Source: Flavobacterium sp. KJJ | GTDB taxonomy: Bacteria; Bacteroidota; Bacteroidia; Flavobacteriales; Flavobacteriaceae | DNA length: 64,000 nucleotides | Reading direction: 5' to 3' | Assembly: GCF_000708595.2 (NCBI RefSeq) | Contig: NZ_JARP01000001.1 | Span: forward strand, 124,001 to 188,000 | Shown: one piece after another, positions 46,530 to 55,056 of the stretch | How the letters are laid out: every line of letters starts with the position of its first letter | Position numbering within the stretch: the first letter of the stretch is position 1 | The notes under the pieces: model-generated | The model's input: only the letters and a program-made list of their open reading frames with translations | The model's database searches: none | Told to the model about the DNA's origin: nothing | Made by a program: the position numbers and the translations under genes

Positions 46530-47402
46530 ATGGTTACTAGAAGAAACTTTATTATAAATACCAGTTTAGCTGCAACGGCCGTTCTAGCTATGCCTTCATT
46601 AGCGTTTACTATGAATGAAAAACAAATTGGTCTGCAATTGTATACATTGCGTGAAGAAATATCTAAAGATGTAAAAGCTGTTTTAGAAAAAGTTGCCGTT
46701 GCGGGTTATACTATAGTTGAAACTTATGGATTTTCGATAAAAGATCAATTTTGGGGATTGACTCCCATTGAGCTTAAAAAAATCTTAGATGCTAATCATT
46801 TAAAAGCAATCAGCGGACATTATAATTTGGGAAGTTTTTTAGCGGATGGAAATACAGCAGAACTTATGGCTGCGATTGAAGCTGCTAAAACACTAAAAAA
46901 TGAATTTCTTACGATTCCTTGGGTCGATGAAACTTTCAGAAAAAGTACAGAAGATTATAAAAAGATTGCTTCTCGACTTAATGAAGCAGGAAAATTATGT
47001 AAAAATGCTGGTTTAAAACTGGCGTATCACAATCATGATTTTGAATTCCAAAAACATGACAGCATAACTGGTTACGAGATTTTATTAAAAGAAACGGATA
47101 AAAATTTAGTTTCATTTGAATTAGATTTATACTGGGTGATCCGTTCAGGAAATGATCCGCTTAAATTGTTTATGGAAAATCAAGAACGTTTTAAAATGTG
47201 GCATGTAAAAGACATGGACAAAGTAAATTCAGCTTTAAATACAGAAATAGGTTCTGGATCTATAGATTTTAAAACGATTTTTAAAGCAGCAGATTTATCT
47301 GGAATGAAACACTTTTTTGTAGAACAGGAAAACAATTTTGCCGTAAATTCTTTTGCTTCTATTAAAGCCAGTTCTGATTTTATTTCAAAAGAATTGCTCT
47401 AA
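46530..47402 (+). CDS. Secreted sugar phosphate isomerase/epimerase-like TIM-barrel protein
   Basis: 290 residues, xylose-isomerase-like (AP endonuclease 2 superfamily). N terminus MVTRRNFIINTSLAATAVLA has an arginine pair, so Tat export is likely. Metal ligands are suggested by HNHDFEF, FELDLYW, WHVKDMD and FFVEQEN. Probably acts on a sugar-like ligand in the periplasm. 47 bp before the cupin gene; they may form a unit. Confidence 0.87.
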   Translation: MVTRRNFIINTSLAATAVLAMPSLAFTMNEKQIGLQLYTLREEISKDVKAVLEKVAVAGYTIVETYGFSIKDQFWGLTPIELKKILDANHLKAISGHYNLGSFLADGNTAELMAAIEAAKTLKNEFLTIPWVDETFRKSTEDYKKIASRLNEAGKLCKNAGLKLAYHNHDFEFQKHDSITGYEILLKETDKNLVSFELDLYWVIRSGNDPLKLFMENQERFKMWHVKDMDKVNSALNTEIGSGSIDFKTIFKAADLSGMKHFFVEQENNFAVNSFASIKASSDFISKELL

Positions 47403-47419
47403 AATAATCATCTAAATAC

Positions 47420-47427
47420 TATTTTTG
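47420..47427 (+). promoter_or_regulatory. -7 box of the cupin gene
   Basis: TATTTTTG, with TTG 23 bp upstream (inside the preceding gene's end). Confidence 0.5.
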
Positions 47428-47449
47428 TAAAGAATTAAATAAAGTAGAC

Positions 47450-47800
47450 ATGCAAAGTTTTGGAACAAGCAAAGAATTTATAAAAGGAGATGATCTGGAG
47501 TGGGAAGTGGTTGGAGAAGGAATAAAACGCAAAATCATGGCCTACGATGATAAAATCATGTTAGTAAATGTTCATTTTGAAAAAGGTGGAATTGGCGTTT
47601 TACACGAACATTATCATTCGCAGGTTACTTATATTTCGAGCGGTAAATTTGATGTTACTATTTCTGGAGTTACCCAAACATTAAAAGAAGGCGATAGTTT
47701 TTATATTCCGCCACACGCAATTCATGGCGTTGTTTGTTTGGAAAGTGGTCTTTTGACAGATGTATTTAGTCCTATTCGAGAAGATTTTATGAAACAATAA
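47450..47800 (+). CDS. Small cupin-domain protein
   Basis: 116 residues of a single cupin barrel. First motif HEHYHSQVTYISSGKFDV gives His, His and the usual Gln/Glu position; second motif YIPPHAIHGV gives the His. So it can bind one divalent metal. Function unknown (possible isomerase, sugar-related, or sensor). Confidence 0.87.
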   Translation: MQSFGTSKEFIKGDDLEWEVVGEGIKRKIMAYDDKIMLVNVHFEKGGIGVLHEHYHSQVTYISSGKFDVTISGVTQTLKEGDSFYIPPHAIHGVVCLESGLLTDVFSPIREDFMKQ

Positions 47801-47900
47801 GGTTTTAAAAATCAGTATAATTCACAGTAAACAGGTACAATTTAGACTTAAGTTTTTAAAATTAATACAATTTTTAAAGATTTGATTCGAATTAGAGTAG

Positions 47901-47908
47901 TATTTTTG
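47901..47908 (+). promoter_or_regulatory. -7 box overlapping the start region of the MFS gene
   Basis: TATTTTTG ends only 5 bp before the ATG at 47913, with TTTG 16 bp upstream of it. Predicted +1 falls at about the ATG, implying a leaderless mRNA or a different start. Confidence 0.5.
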
Positions 47909-47912
47909 TAAA

Positions 47913-49085
47913 ATGAATTTATCCAAAACGAATGTCTTATTTATGGCAGCTTGCACTGGACTTATAGTTGCAAATCTTTATTACTGCCAGCCTTTAATTG
48001 TTTTAATTGCCAACGAATTTAAAATTCCCGAAGCCAGCGCCGGAACAATAACGTATCTAACACAAGCTGGCTATGCAATCGGATTATTTTTTATGGTGCC
48101 TTTGGGTGATAAAATCGAACGCAAAAAACAAATTCTAATAACGACTTTCGCTTCTGTAATTGCTTTAATTCTTGCAGCAACGGCAAAAAGTTTTTTCCTT
48201 TTGCAAATTGCTTCTTTATTAATCGGAATTACATCAATTGTACCACAGCTTATTTTGCCTTTGGCAGCTTCTTTAAGTGCGCCGGAACAGCGAGGAAAAG
48301 TAGTGGGAACAATCATGAGCGGATTATTGGTCGGAATTTTACTTTCTAGAACTTTAAGTGGCTTTATCGGTCAGGTTTTAGGTTGGAGATCAATGTTTTA
48401 TATAGCATCTGGAATTTGTCTTTTGATTTTTTTCGTCATTCAAAATAAATTTCCAATAAACAAACCACAGTTTCAAGGAACTTATGGACAATTAATTAAA
48501 TCTCTTTTTACTTTAATAAAAACACAGCCTGTTTTGCGCGAAGCAACTTTGATTAATGTATTCAGTTTTGCACAATTTGGTGCTTTCTGGACTACAATGG
48601 TTTTGTTGCTTTCAGGAGAGCCATTTCACTTTAACAGTGCCACAATTGGTTTATTTGGAATTGTAGGAGCTTCTGGAGCTTTAGCAGCACCATTAGTTGG
48701 TAAAATGGGAGACAAGGGAGGTTCTAGAGTTGCAGTTGGTTACGGCTGTTTATTAATTTTAGTCAGTTTTTTGATTTTTTATTTCTCAATAGAAAGTGTA
48801 ATCGGAATTGCGATTGGAATTGTGTTTATTGACATAGGAATTCAAGGTGTTCATATTTCCAATCAAACACGTGTGTATTCGTTATTGCCAGAAGCCAGAA
48901 ACAGATTAAATACGGTATTTATGTCATTTAGCTTCTTAGGGACTGCAGCAGGATCTGCTTACGGATTATTACTTTGGAAATTGGGCGGATGGCACGCTGT
49001 AACTATCGGATGTGTTGGGCTGTCAGTATTGGCATTTACAGTTTATGGACTTACTTATAAATCAATCTCGAAACGTCGGGACTAA
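47913..49085 (+). CDS. MFS transporter (drug efflux-like)
   Basis: 390 residues with 12 hydrophobic helices. Motif A-like GYAIGLFFMVPLGDKIERKK between helices 2 and 3, and the first-helix block ANLYYCQPLIVLIA, common in the DHA1 drug:H+ subfamily. Substrate unknown. Start at the ATG at 47913 keeps the first helix intact. Confidence 0.87.
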   Translation: MNLSKTNVLFMAACTGLIVANLYYCQPLIVLIANEFKIPEASAGTITYLTQAGYAIGLFFMVPLGDKIERKKQILITTFASVIALILAATAKSFFLLQIASLLIGITSIVPQLILPLAASLSAPEQRGKVVGTIMSGLLVGILLSRTLSGFIGQVLGWRSMFYIASGICLLIFFVIQNKFPINKPQFQGTYGQLIKSLFTLIKTQPVLREATLINVFSFAQFGAFWTTMVLLLSGEPFHFNSATIGLFGIVGASGALAAPLVGKMGDKGGSRVAVGYGCLLILVSFLIFYFSIESVIGIAIGIVFIDIGIQGVHISNQTRVYSLLPEARNRLNTVFMSFSFLGTAAGSAYGLLLWKLGGWHAVTIGCVGLSVLAFTVYGLTYKSISKRRD

Positions 49086-49121
49086 CAGATAGAAAACACA
49101 AATTGATATAGAATTAATTTG

Positions 49122-49129
49122 TAAATTTG
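49122..49129 (+). promoter_or_regulatory. -7 box of the dual-family immunophilin gene
   Basis: TAAATTTG, TTG 16 bp upstream (spacing slightly short), 24 bp before the ATG. Confidence 0.55.
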
Positions 49130-49152
49130 CATTCAAATTAAAAATTACAACA

Positions 49153-50085
49153 ATGGAAAACGGAATATACGCTAAATTCAACACAAGCAAAGGTTCGATT
49201 TTAGTAAAACTAACACACGATTTAACACCAGGAACCGTAGGGAATTTTGTAGCTCTTGCAGAAGGAAATATGGAAAATAAAGTAAAACCTCAAGGACAAA
49301 AATTCTACGACGGATTAACATTTCATAGAGTAATTCCTGATTTTATGATTCAGGGTGGATGTCCTAAGGGAACTGGAACTGGAGACCCAGGATATAAATT
49401 TGATGATGAATTTCACCCAAGTTTAAAACACGATCGTCCAGGAGTTTTAGCAATGGCAAATTCAGGACCTGCAAGTAACGGTTCTCAATTTTACATTACT
49501 CACGTACCAACTTCTTGGTTAGACGGAAAGCACACTGTTTTTGGTCATGTAATCGAAGGTCAAGATGTTGTTGATGCTGTTGCTCAAGGTGATGCTTTGC
49601 AAACTGTAGAAATTATTAGAGTTGGAGAAGAAGCTGAAAAATTTAACGCTATCGAAGCTTTTGTTGGTTTAAAAGGTGCACGTCTAAAAAGAGACGCAGC
49701 TTTGAAAGCAGAATCTGAAGCAAAAATGGAGCAATTAGCTGCTGGTTTTGATAAAACAGAAAGCGGATTACGTTATAAAATGATTAACAAAGGAGATGGT
49801 AAAAAAGCGGAATCTGGTAAAACAGTTGCGGTTCATTACGAAGGATCTTTAGAAAACGGAAAAGTTTTTGATTCGTCTTACCCACGTAAAAAACCAATCG
49901 AATTTAGATTAGGTCAAGGTCAAGTTATTGAAGGATGGGACGAAGGTATCGCTTTATTGCAAGTTGGAGACAAAGCTCGTTTTGTAATTCCATCTGATTT
50001 GGCTTACGGTGCATCTGGAGCAGGAGGAGTTATTCCACCAAACGCAACTTTAATTTTCGACGTTGAATTAATGGAAGTAAAATAA
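49153..50085 (+). CDS. Dual-domain peptidyl-prolyl isomerase (cyclophilin-FKBP fusion)
   Basis: 310 residues, no signal peptide. Residues about 4-160 are cyclophilin (FHRVIPDFMIQGGCPKGTGT, SGPASNGSQFYIT, WLDGKHTVFGHV); about 215-310 are FKBP (VHYEGSLENGKVFDSSY, FRLGQGQVIEGWDEGI, IPSDLAYGASGAGGVIPP). Charged linker from 168 to 205. Both halves are intact catalytically as far as the key motifs show, so it is a dual-family immunophilin like those reported in some bacteria and protists. Role: folding catalyst/chaperone in the cytoplasm. Followed by a strong terminator. Confidence 0.95.
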   Translation: MENGIYAKFNTSKGSILVKLTHDLTPGTVGNFVALAEGNMENKVKPQGQKFYDGLTFHRVIPDFMIQGGCPKGTGTGDPGYKFDDEFHPSLKHDRPGVLAMANSGPASNGSQFYITHVPTSWLDGKHTVFGHVIEGQDVVDAVAQGDALQTVEIIRVGEEAEKFNAIEAFVGLKGARLKRDAALKAESEAKMEQLAAGFDKTESGLRYKMINKGDGKKAESGKTVAVHYEGSLENGKVFDSSYPRKKPIEFRLGQGQVIEGWDEGIALLQVGDKARFVIPSDLAYGASGAGGVIPPNATLIFDVELMEVK

Positions 50086-50119
50086 GGAATTAGAGCAATC
50101 TAGTTTTGTTTTAAATAAG

Positions 50120-50152
50120 AATCCCATTCGCTTGTCGAATGGGATTTTTTTT
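50120..50152 (+). terminator. Immunophilin gene terminator
   Basis: AATCCCATTCG / CGAATGGGATT (50120-50130, 50136-50146) followed by T6. Confidence 0.93.
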
Positions 50153-50183
50153 ATATTTACTCAAAATAAAACAAAGCAAAGTA

Positions 50184-50501
50184 ATGAAATCAAAAATTTT
50201 AACTCTAACTGCCGTAACGATGCTTTTAGTTTCGTGCGGTACTAAGAAAGCGCCAACTGCTTCAACAGCCCCAGTTACTCCAGCAGTAACTGAAACAGTA
50301 AAAGCCACAGAATTAACTCCAGAATTGGCAGCAGGCAAAAACTTGTATGAAAATAGTTGTGCAAGATGTCATAAATTATATGAACCAAAGAAATTCTCTC
50401 AAGAAGAATGGAAGCCAATTTTGACAAGAATGCAGAAAAAAGCACATTTAGATGACACTCAAATGGCATCAATTTCAAATTATATTACTTCTCAATTATA
50501 A
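50184..50501 (+). CDS. c-type haem lipoprotein (single CxxCH)
   Basis: 105 residues from the ATG at 50184 (MKSKILTLTAVTMLLVSC, lipobox LLVSC). A longer frame begins at 50139 but lies within the previous gene's terminator, so it is rejected. The single haem site is CARCHK; the distal Met ligand is probably M in RMQKKAHLD or TQMASI. Membrane-anchored cytochrome c, likely part of an electron-transfer or respiratory complex; partner unknown. Confidence 0.87.
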   Translation: MKSKILTLTAVTMLLVSCGTKKAPTASTAPVTPAVTETVKATELTPELAAGKNLYENSCARCHKLYEPKKFSQEEWKPILTRMQKKAHLDDTQMASISNYITSQL

Positions 50502-50526
50502 GAAGTTTAGAAAGCAGATTTAAATG

Positions 50527-50560
50527 AAACTATTCAATAATTATATTGAATAGTTTTTTT
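50527..50560 (+). terminator. Cytochrome c gene terminator
   Basis: AAACTATTCAATA / TATTGAATAGTTT (50527-50539, 50544-50556) followed by T run. Confidence 0.9.
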
Positions 50561-50583
50561 TATGTTTAAAGAAGATATAAAAA

Positions 50584-50609
50584 AAACACCTTCACAAAAT
50601 GAGGTGTTT
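50584..50609 (-). terminator. Terminator of the GreA/Rnk-like gene
   Basis: AAACACCT / AGGTGTTT (50584-50591, 50602-50609); minus-strand U run. Confidence 0.85.
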
Positions 50610-50615
50610 AAAAAA

Positions 50616-51011
50616 TTAAGAATGATATACAGCCGAATTATCTACAGCAATTATTTTTAAAGTTTTGATACCTGCCGGTAATTCCCAATCTACTTCGTCA
50701 TTTTCTTTAAAACCAATAATAGCAACACTTAAAGGTGCTAGAATTGAAATTTTAGATTGTTTTAAATCTGCATATGAAGGTAAAACGATTTGAATTTTCA
50801 TTTGTTTTTTTGCGTTTACATCTTCAATTGTTACAAAAGAATTAATCCTGATAACTGAACTGTCTAAATCGCTTTCCTTGCTAATAACAGCACGATCTAA
50901 TTCTTGCGAAAGCTGATTTGCTTCTTTTGCATTTGTTGAATTTTTGCTTTTTAATATCAATTCTCTTAAAAATTGATAATCTGTTTTACAGAAAGTTGGT
51001 ATTGGTTTCAT
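50616..51011 (-). CDS. GreA/Rnk-type RNA polymerase-binding domain protein
   Basis: 131 residues. N-terminal short helical region, C-terminal FKBP-like GreA_GreB domain (ILAPLSVAIIGFKENDEVDWELPAG). Lacks a long GreA coiled coil, so more like Rnk than a true transcript-cleavage factor. Likely binds RNA polymerase; effect unknown. Confidence 0.83.
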   Translation of the reverse strand: MKPIPTFCKTDYQFLRELILKSKNSTNAKEANQLSQELDRAVISKESDLDSSVIRINSFVTIEDVNAKKQMKIQIVLPSYADLKQSKISILAPLSVAIIGFKENDEVDWELPAGIKTLKIIAVDNSAVYHS

Positions 51012-51386
51012 ATCTATTTGTATTTATTAATATTGAATTTTTTTTTCCTAATTTATATGAATGACATTGGCAAACAGTCTCTATTTAAAAATAGAATGTC
51101 AGTTGGAAAATAAGGATGAGTAGGGATAATATTTATTCGAAAGCAAGCAGCTCCAAATAAAATAAAAATTAAAATGTGGTATAAATCCTCCGCCTTAAGA
51201 AGATATTGAAACAGACGGAGGCCTAATTAATAAAGGCCTTGCTATGTGATATAAAGGCACCAATAATTGGTTTTCTCTTTAAAGAAAACAACAGGATATA
51301 AACTGTAATTATTGTTATAGTGCTCACAATGAGAATTGATTATTGAAATACAAAGGTAGGAAAATTTTTCTAAAATATAGAAAACC
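51012..51386. other. Long structured leader region of the GreA/Rnk-like gene
   Basis: 375 bp without a credible gene. A minus-strand -7 box TACCTTTG (51351-51358) would start a 330-nt leader. On the minus strand it has hairpins GTTTTCT/AGAAAAC (51270-51289), CCAATAATTGG (51260-51270), AGGCCT pair (51219-51239) and CCTCCG/CGGAGG (51187-51221), the last two mutually overlapping. Possibly a separate small RNA. Confidence 0.5.
51351..51358 (-). promoter_or_regulatory. -7 box inside the 51 kb leader
   Basis: TACCTTTG on the minus strand; no convincing -33. Confidence 0.4.
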
Positions 51387-51941
51387 TTATTTCCATTTGA
51401 TACTACAGCCAATACTTGGTTTCTGAATTTCATTTAGAGTTCGGTTGTAAATTAAGGCGTCAATGGCACTTCTTAAATCACTTCCGCTTAACGGAATTCC
51501 GTTTCCAGGTCTAGAATCGTCTAATTGACCTCGGTAAAACAATCGATTCTGATTATCAAATAAATAAAAATCCGGCGTGCAAGCAGCATCATAAGCCTTA
51601 GCAACTTCTTGATTTTCATCGAATAAATACGGGAAATCTATTTTATTCTGAAATGCAAATTCTGTCATTAATTCTGGTGAATCCTGTGGAAATTTTTCGA
51701 TATCATTACTCGAAATGGCAACAACCCCAAGTCCTTGTACGCGATAATCATTGGCAATCATAACAATTTCTTTGATTACGTGAAGTACAAAAGGGCAATG
51801 ATTGCACATAAAAATGACAAGCGTACCTTTTGCTCCTTTTAAATCTTCAAATGAAAAAGCATTATTAGAATTGGTATCCTGAAGCTTAAAGTTTGGAGCA
51901 AGAGTTCCAAGTGGAACCATATTTGAAGGAGTTCGTGCCAT
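51387..51941 (-). CDS. Thioredoxin-fold (AhpC/TSA-like) protein with CxxC
   Basis: 184 residues. Redoxin domain with the motif MCNHCPFV (CNHC active site) and TPDFYLFD. Peroxiredoxin-like family of cytoplasmic thioredoxin-related proteins (no signal peptide). Additional Cys near the C terminus (SIGCSIKW). Reductant/oxidant partner unknown. Confidence 0.87.
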   Translation of the reverse strand: MARTPSNMVPLGTLAPNFKLQDTNSNNAFSFEDLKGAKGTLVIFMCNHCPFVLHVIKEIVMIANDYRVQGLGVVAISSNDIEKFPQDSPELMTEFAFQNKIDFPYLFDENQEVAKAYDAACTPDFYLFDNQNRLFYRGQLDDSRPGNGIPLSGSDLRSAIDALIYNRTLNEIQKPSIGCSIKWK

Positions 51942-52010
51942 TTTTAAAGAATTATTTACTCAAAAATAACTTTTAAATTCTGGAAAAAGAACAGCACAAG
52001 CAGAAAAAAA

Positions 52011-52056
52011 ATATCCAAAGAGAATTTTACTCGAAAGTATTAAACTCTTTGGATAT
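52011..52056 (-). terminator. Terminator of the chloroperoxidase-like gene
   Basis: ATATCCAAAGAG / CTCTTTGGATAT (52011-52022, 52045-52056) with a T run on the minus strand; loop 22 nt. Confidence 0.88.
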
Positions 52057-52067
52057 GTATATTGAAT

Positions 52068-52961
52068 TTATGAATTCAAGAACTCAAGTAAATCTTGATT
52101 TAATTTGTCTTTTTCAGTGTAAAATAGCCCGTGTGGTGCTCCTTCATAAACAAGGAAAGTATTGTTTGCTATAGCAGCAGCAGTTTTTTCTGAACTTAAT
52201 TCAATCGGAACGTTTTTATCATCATCTCCATGAATTATTAAAGTTGGAACTTTAATAGTATGAAGCTCATCTCTAAAATCAGTATTCGTTAAAGCTTCTG
52301 AACATTTGAGCGTAGCTCTAGGCGATGCAAATGAACATAACATTCTGTAATATTCTAACAAAGGCGTACTTAAGGGTTTGTTTATAATATTAACTCCAAA
52401 AAAGGTTTTGCCAAAATTTTCTAGAAATCCTATTCTATCTTCATTAATTGCAGCCGCAGTTGCTTCTCCTTTTTCTTTCGGACGTCCTTCTGGATTATCT
52501 TCAGTTTTTAAAAGAAAAGGGATGATTGATGAAATTAATGCTGCTTTTGTAACGCCTTTTCCGCCATGACGACTGAAATAGCGTACAACTTCACCGCCTC
52601 CCATAGAAAAACCTACAAGAGTTGCATTTTCTAATTGCAACTGTTCAATGATTTCACTTAAATCATCACTTAGTGTATCGTAATCATAACCGTTCCAAGG
52701 CTGAGATGATTTTCCAAAACCACGTCGGTCATAAGCAATTACTCTATAATTATTTTGTACTAAAAAGTCTATTTGATATTCCCACATCTCGTTAGATAAT
52801 GGCCACCCGTGAATTAAAATTACAGGTTTTCCTTTTCCGTAATCTCTTACGTAGAGTTTTACGTTTTTTGCAGTTTCTATATATTTATCAGTATTTTGCT
52901 CTTGAACATCAAAATCTGAATCTCTCAAAGATTGGGCTGTATTAATAAGACTATTTTCCAT
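52068..52961 (-). CDS. Alpha/beta hydrolase (non-haem chloroperoxidase-like)
   Basis: 297 residues, no signal peptide. Oxyanion region LIHGWPLSNEMW, nucleophile in VGFSMGGGEVVRY, acid in IHGDDDKNVP, His in GAPHGLFYTE. The motif order matches cofactor-free haloperoxidase/esterase enzymes. Cytoplasmic; natural substrate unknown. Confidence 0.9.
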   Translation of the reverse strand: MENSLINTAQSLRDSDFDVQEQNTDKYIETAKNVKLYVRDYGKGKPVILIHGWPLSNEMWEYQIDFLVQNNYRVIAYDRRGFGKSSQPWNGYDYDTLSDDLSEIIEQLQLENATLVGFSMGGGEVVRYFSRHGGKGVTKAALISSIIPFLLKTEDNPEGRPKEKGEATAAAINEDRIGFLENFGKTFFGVNIINKPLSTPLLEYYRMLCSFASPRATLKCSEALTNTDFRDELHTIKVPTLIIHGDDDKNVPIELSSEKTAAAIANNTFLVYEGAPHGLFYTEKDKLNQDLLEFLNS

Positions 52962-53056
52962 TTTACATTTTTTTAGTTAGAATGTGTAGTATATGTAAAA
53001 TTAGAAGCAGTACTAAAAAAATCAGTTATAGAATTAGTATTTATAATTACAAAATT

Positions 53057-53079
53057 AATAGGTTTGTAAATAACCTATT
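53057..53079 (+). promoter_or_regulatory. csaA promoter and operator-like palindrome
   Basis: TAGGTTTG at 53059-53066 matches TAnnTTTG. AATAGGTT (53057-53064) and AACCTATT (53072-53079) form an 8-bp inverted repeat that covers the -7 box and predicted +1. Confidence 0.55.
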
Positions 53080-53089
53080 TTCAAAACAA

Positions 53090-53425
53090 ATGGATTTAAC
53101 TTGGAATGAATTTGAAAGAACAGACATGCGTGTAGGAACTATTATAGAGGTAAATGATTTTCCCGAAGCCAGAAAACCAGCCTATCAGCTCACAATTGAT
53201 TTTGGGGCTGAAATAGGAATAAGAAAATCATCGGCTCAGATTACCAAACGTTATCAAAAAGAAGATTTGTTAAACAGACAAATCGTATCAGTTGTAAATT
53301 TTCCTAAAAAACAAATAGGAAAATTTATGAGCGAATGCCTCGTTTTAGGTGCTGTAGGTGAGGAGGGAGATGTTATTTTATTGGCGCCTGATTTTAAGAT
53401 TCCGAATGGACTTCGTATAGGTTAG
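53090..53425 (+). CDS. csaA: CsaA-like tRNA-binding domain protein
   Basis: 111 residues from the ATG at 53090 (MDLTWNEFERTDMRVG), matching the size of CsaA (about 110). OB-fold tRNA-binding domain: DMRVGTIIEVNDFPEARKPAYQL split over DMRVGTIIEVNDFPEA and RKPAYQLTIDFG, then SSAQIT and FPKKQIG and GLRIG. Proposed secretion chaperone with tRNA-like ligand binding. The frame extends up to 52982, but that extension crosses the promoter, so it is rejected. Confidence 0.88.
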   Translation: MDLTWNEFERTDMRVGTIIEVNDFPEARKPAYQLTIDFGAEIGIRKSSAQITKRYQKEDLLNRQIVSVVNFPKKQIGKFMSECLVLGAVGEEGDVILLAPDFKIPNGLRIG

Positions 53426-53483
53426 TTTACGGTCTCAGTTTACAGTTTCAGTATCAACAGAAGACTGAGACTGTAAACTGAGA
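53423..53483. repeat. GTCTCAG-type dispersed inverted repeat, shared terminator
   Basis: Right after the csaA stop. Arms TCTCAGTTTACAGTTTCAGT (53433-53452) and ACTGAGACTGTAAACTGAGA (53464-53483), 20 bp with one G-U. The leading TAGTTTACGGTCTCAGT recurs exactly at 58594-58610. Lies between convergent genes, so it can terminate both. Confidence 0.85.
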
Positions 53484-53490
53484 TTGAATA

Positions 53491-54036
53491 CTACTTTACT
53501 TTATCAATCAACTGCTGTAAAATCACTTGTCCTTCTTCCCAGTATTTTAAGTCAGAGTCAGAGTTGATGTGGCCTTTTTTTCCGACGCTTACAAAATCAC
53601 TTCCCCATTTTTCGGCAAAATACTGTTTTCTTTCAAATGAAGCATAGGGATCATTTTCGCTTGCCACAAGTATCGACGGAAATGGTAATTTATAAATAGG
53701 CATTGGTGCAAAATTGCGTATAATTTCTGGAGTATGCTGAGGTGAATCTACATCAGCTGGAGCCACTAGTAAAGCGCCAATAATATTTTTGTTATGGTTT
53801 GACTCGGCCCAATGCAAAACTAATGACACAGCTAAACTGTGTGCTATTAAAATAGTAGGCTTGTCTAGTTTAGCAATTTCTTCATTTAATCTTTCAAGCC
53901 ATTCTTCGCGAATAGGTTCATCCCAATTGTCTTGAACTAAACGAATTGAGTTTTCGAATTTTTTATGCCAAAAGGTTTGCCAGTGTTTCTCACCAGAATT
54001 TCCTAAGCCGGGTAAAATGAATAGTTGAATTTCCAT
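53491..54036 (-). CDS. RBBP9/YdeN-type serine hydrolase
   Basis: 181 residues, short alpha/beta hydrolase. LFILPGLGNSGEKHWQTFW, nucleophile in IAHSLAVSLVLHWA, acid/His region VGKKGHINSDSDL. Cytoplasmic. Function unknown, typical of RBBP9-like serine hydrolases. Confidence 0.88.
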   Translation of the reverse strand: MEIQLFILPGLGNSGEKHWQTFWHKKFENSIRLVQDNWDEPIREEWLERLNEEIAKLDKPTILIAHSLAVSLVLHWAESNHNKNIIGALLVAPADVDSPQHTPEIIRNFAPMPIYKLPFPSILVASENDPYASFERKQYFAEKWGSDFVSVGKKGHINSDSDLKYWEEGQVILQQLIDKVK

Positions 54037-54053
54037 TGCCGTGGAGTTTATGT

Positions 54054-54884
54054 TTATTTTTTAGATTGTTTCTCTTTTAAAATTCGGTTTACTTCGTTTA
54101 CAAGCAGCGGAAAACCTGGCTCAGTCATGCCGTGGCCATATCCGTCTAATTCATATAGTTTAGTTTGTTTGTGGCCAACTAATTTCATCATTCTTGCCAT
54201 ATATGCGTTTTCTTCATAACGGCCCAGCATTTCTAATTCGCGGTCGCCCGTAATTAATAAAAGTGAGGGCGCATCTGCGCGAACGTAAAATAAAGGTGCA
54301 AATTCATCTATTGTTGGCTGTGTATCAGGGATGCCTCTTTCTTTTCTGATTTCAAAATGCGTAATACATTGACCGCTGAACGGAATAAGTCCTGCAATTT
54401 TATTAGCATCAATTCCTTCTTTTTGAAGGTATTTTTTGTCCAGACCAATCATCAAACCTAAATAGCCTCCGGCAGAATGTCCTGAGACAAAAATTTGAGA
54501 AGTATCGCCTCCGTAATTTGAAATAGTATTAAAAACCCAAGCAACGGCTGCAGCAGCATCATCTATAGCTTTTGCAGCTTTTACTTTTGGTGATAGTCTG
54601 TAATTTACGCCAATAATGGCAAAACCTTTGTCTTTTAATGCCTCTGGAATTTCTTTGTTTCCGCCGGTTAATCCACCGCCGTGAAACCAAACAATTGTTG
54701 CAAAACCTTTTGCGTTTTTTGGATAATAAATATCTAAAACACATCTTTCGTTTATATAACTGTCAGATTTGTTTGTTGCTGCGTTATAATATTGAATGTT
54801 TGATTTTGTTTCGTATTCTAATTTCTGCGAAAATGAATTCATGCAGGTAAAAAAGAAACAAAGTAAAAGAATTAATTTTTTCAT
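54054..54884 (-). CDS. Secreted esterase/lipase (HGGG family)
   Basis: 276 residues. SPI signal MKKLILLLCFFFTCMNSFS; oxyanion WFHGGGL, nucleophile GHSAGGYLG, acid LLITGDREL, His GYGHGMTE. Carboxylesterase of the BD-FAE-like family. Co-directional with the RBBP9-type hydrolase (17 bp apart), so an operon. Confidence 0.88.
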   Translation of the reverse strand: MKKLILLLCFFFTCMNSFSQKLEYETKSNIQYYNAATNKSDSYINERCVLDIYYPKNAKGFATIVWFHGGGLTGGNKEIPEALKDKGFAIIGVNYRLSPKVKAAKAIDDAAAAVAWVFNTISNYGGDTSQIFVSGHSAGGYLGLMIGLDKKYLQKEGIDANKIAGLIPFSGQCITHFEIRKERGIPDTQPTIDEFAPLFYVRADAPSLLLITGDRELEMLGRYEENAYMARMMKLVGHKQTKLYELDGYGHGMTEPGFPLLVNEVNRILKEKQSKK

Positions 54885-55002
54885 TTTTAGTTTGTTAGAA
54901 GTTTTAGGTAAGATGTTAAATGTGAAAAAGAAGCATCTTAAATTCTTTGTTTCGTTTCACATTTTACAAATAACATTTCACAATGAAATAAATATATAAA
55001 AA

Positions 55003-55031
55003 AAGTCCAAAATGCTGGACATATTGGACTT
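55003..55031 (-). terminator. DUF3276 gene terminator
   Basis: AAGTCCAA / TTGGACTT (55003-55010, 55024-55031) with a U run on the minus strand. Confidence 0.85.
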
Positions 55032-55056
55032 GTACTTTTCAAAAAGTTATTTGGGA

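Noticed and set aside
51242..51433. 63-residue minus ORF at the thioredoxin gene's end
   Set aside because: Overlaps the end of the real gene in another frame and the putative leader; no coding features.
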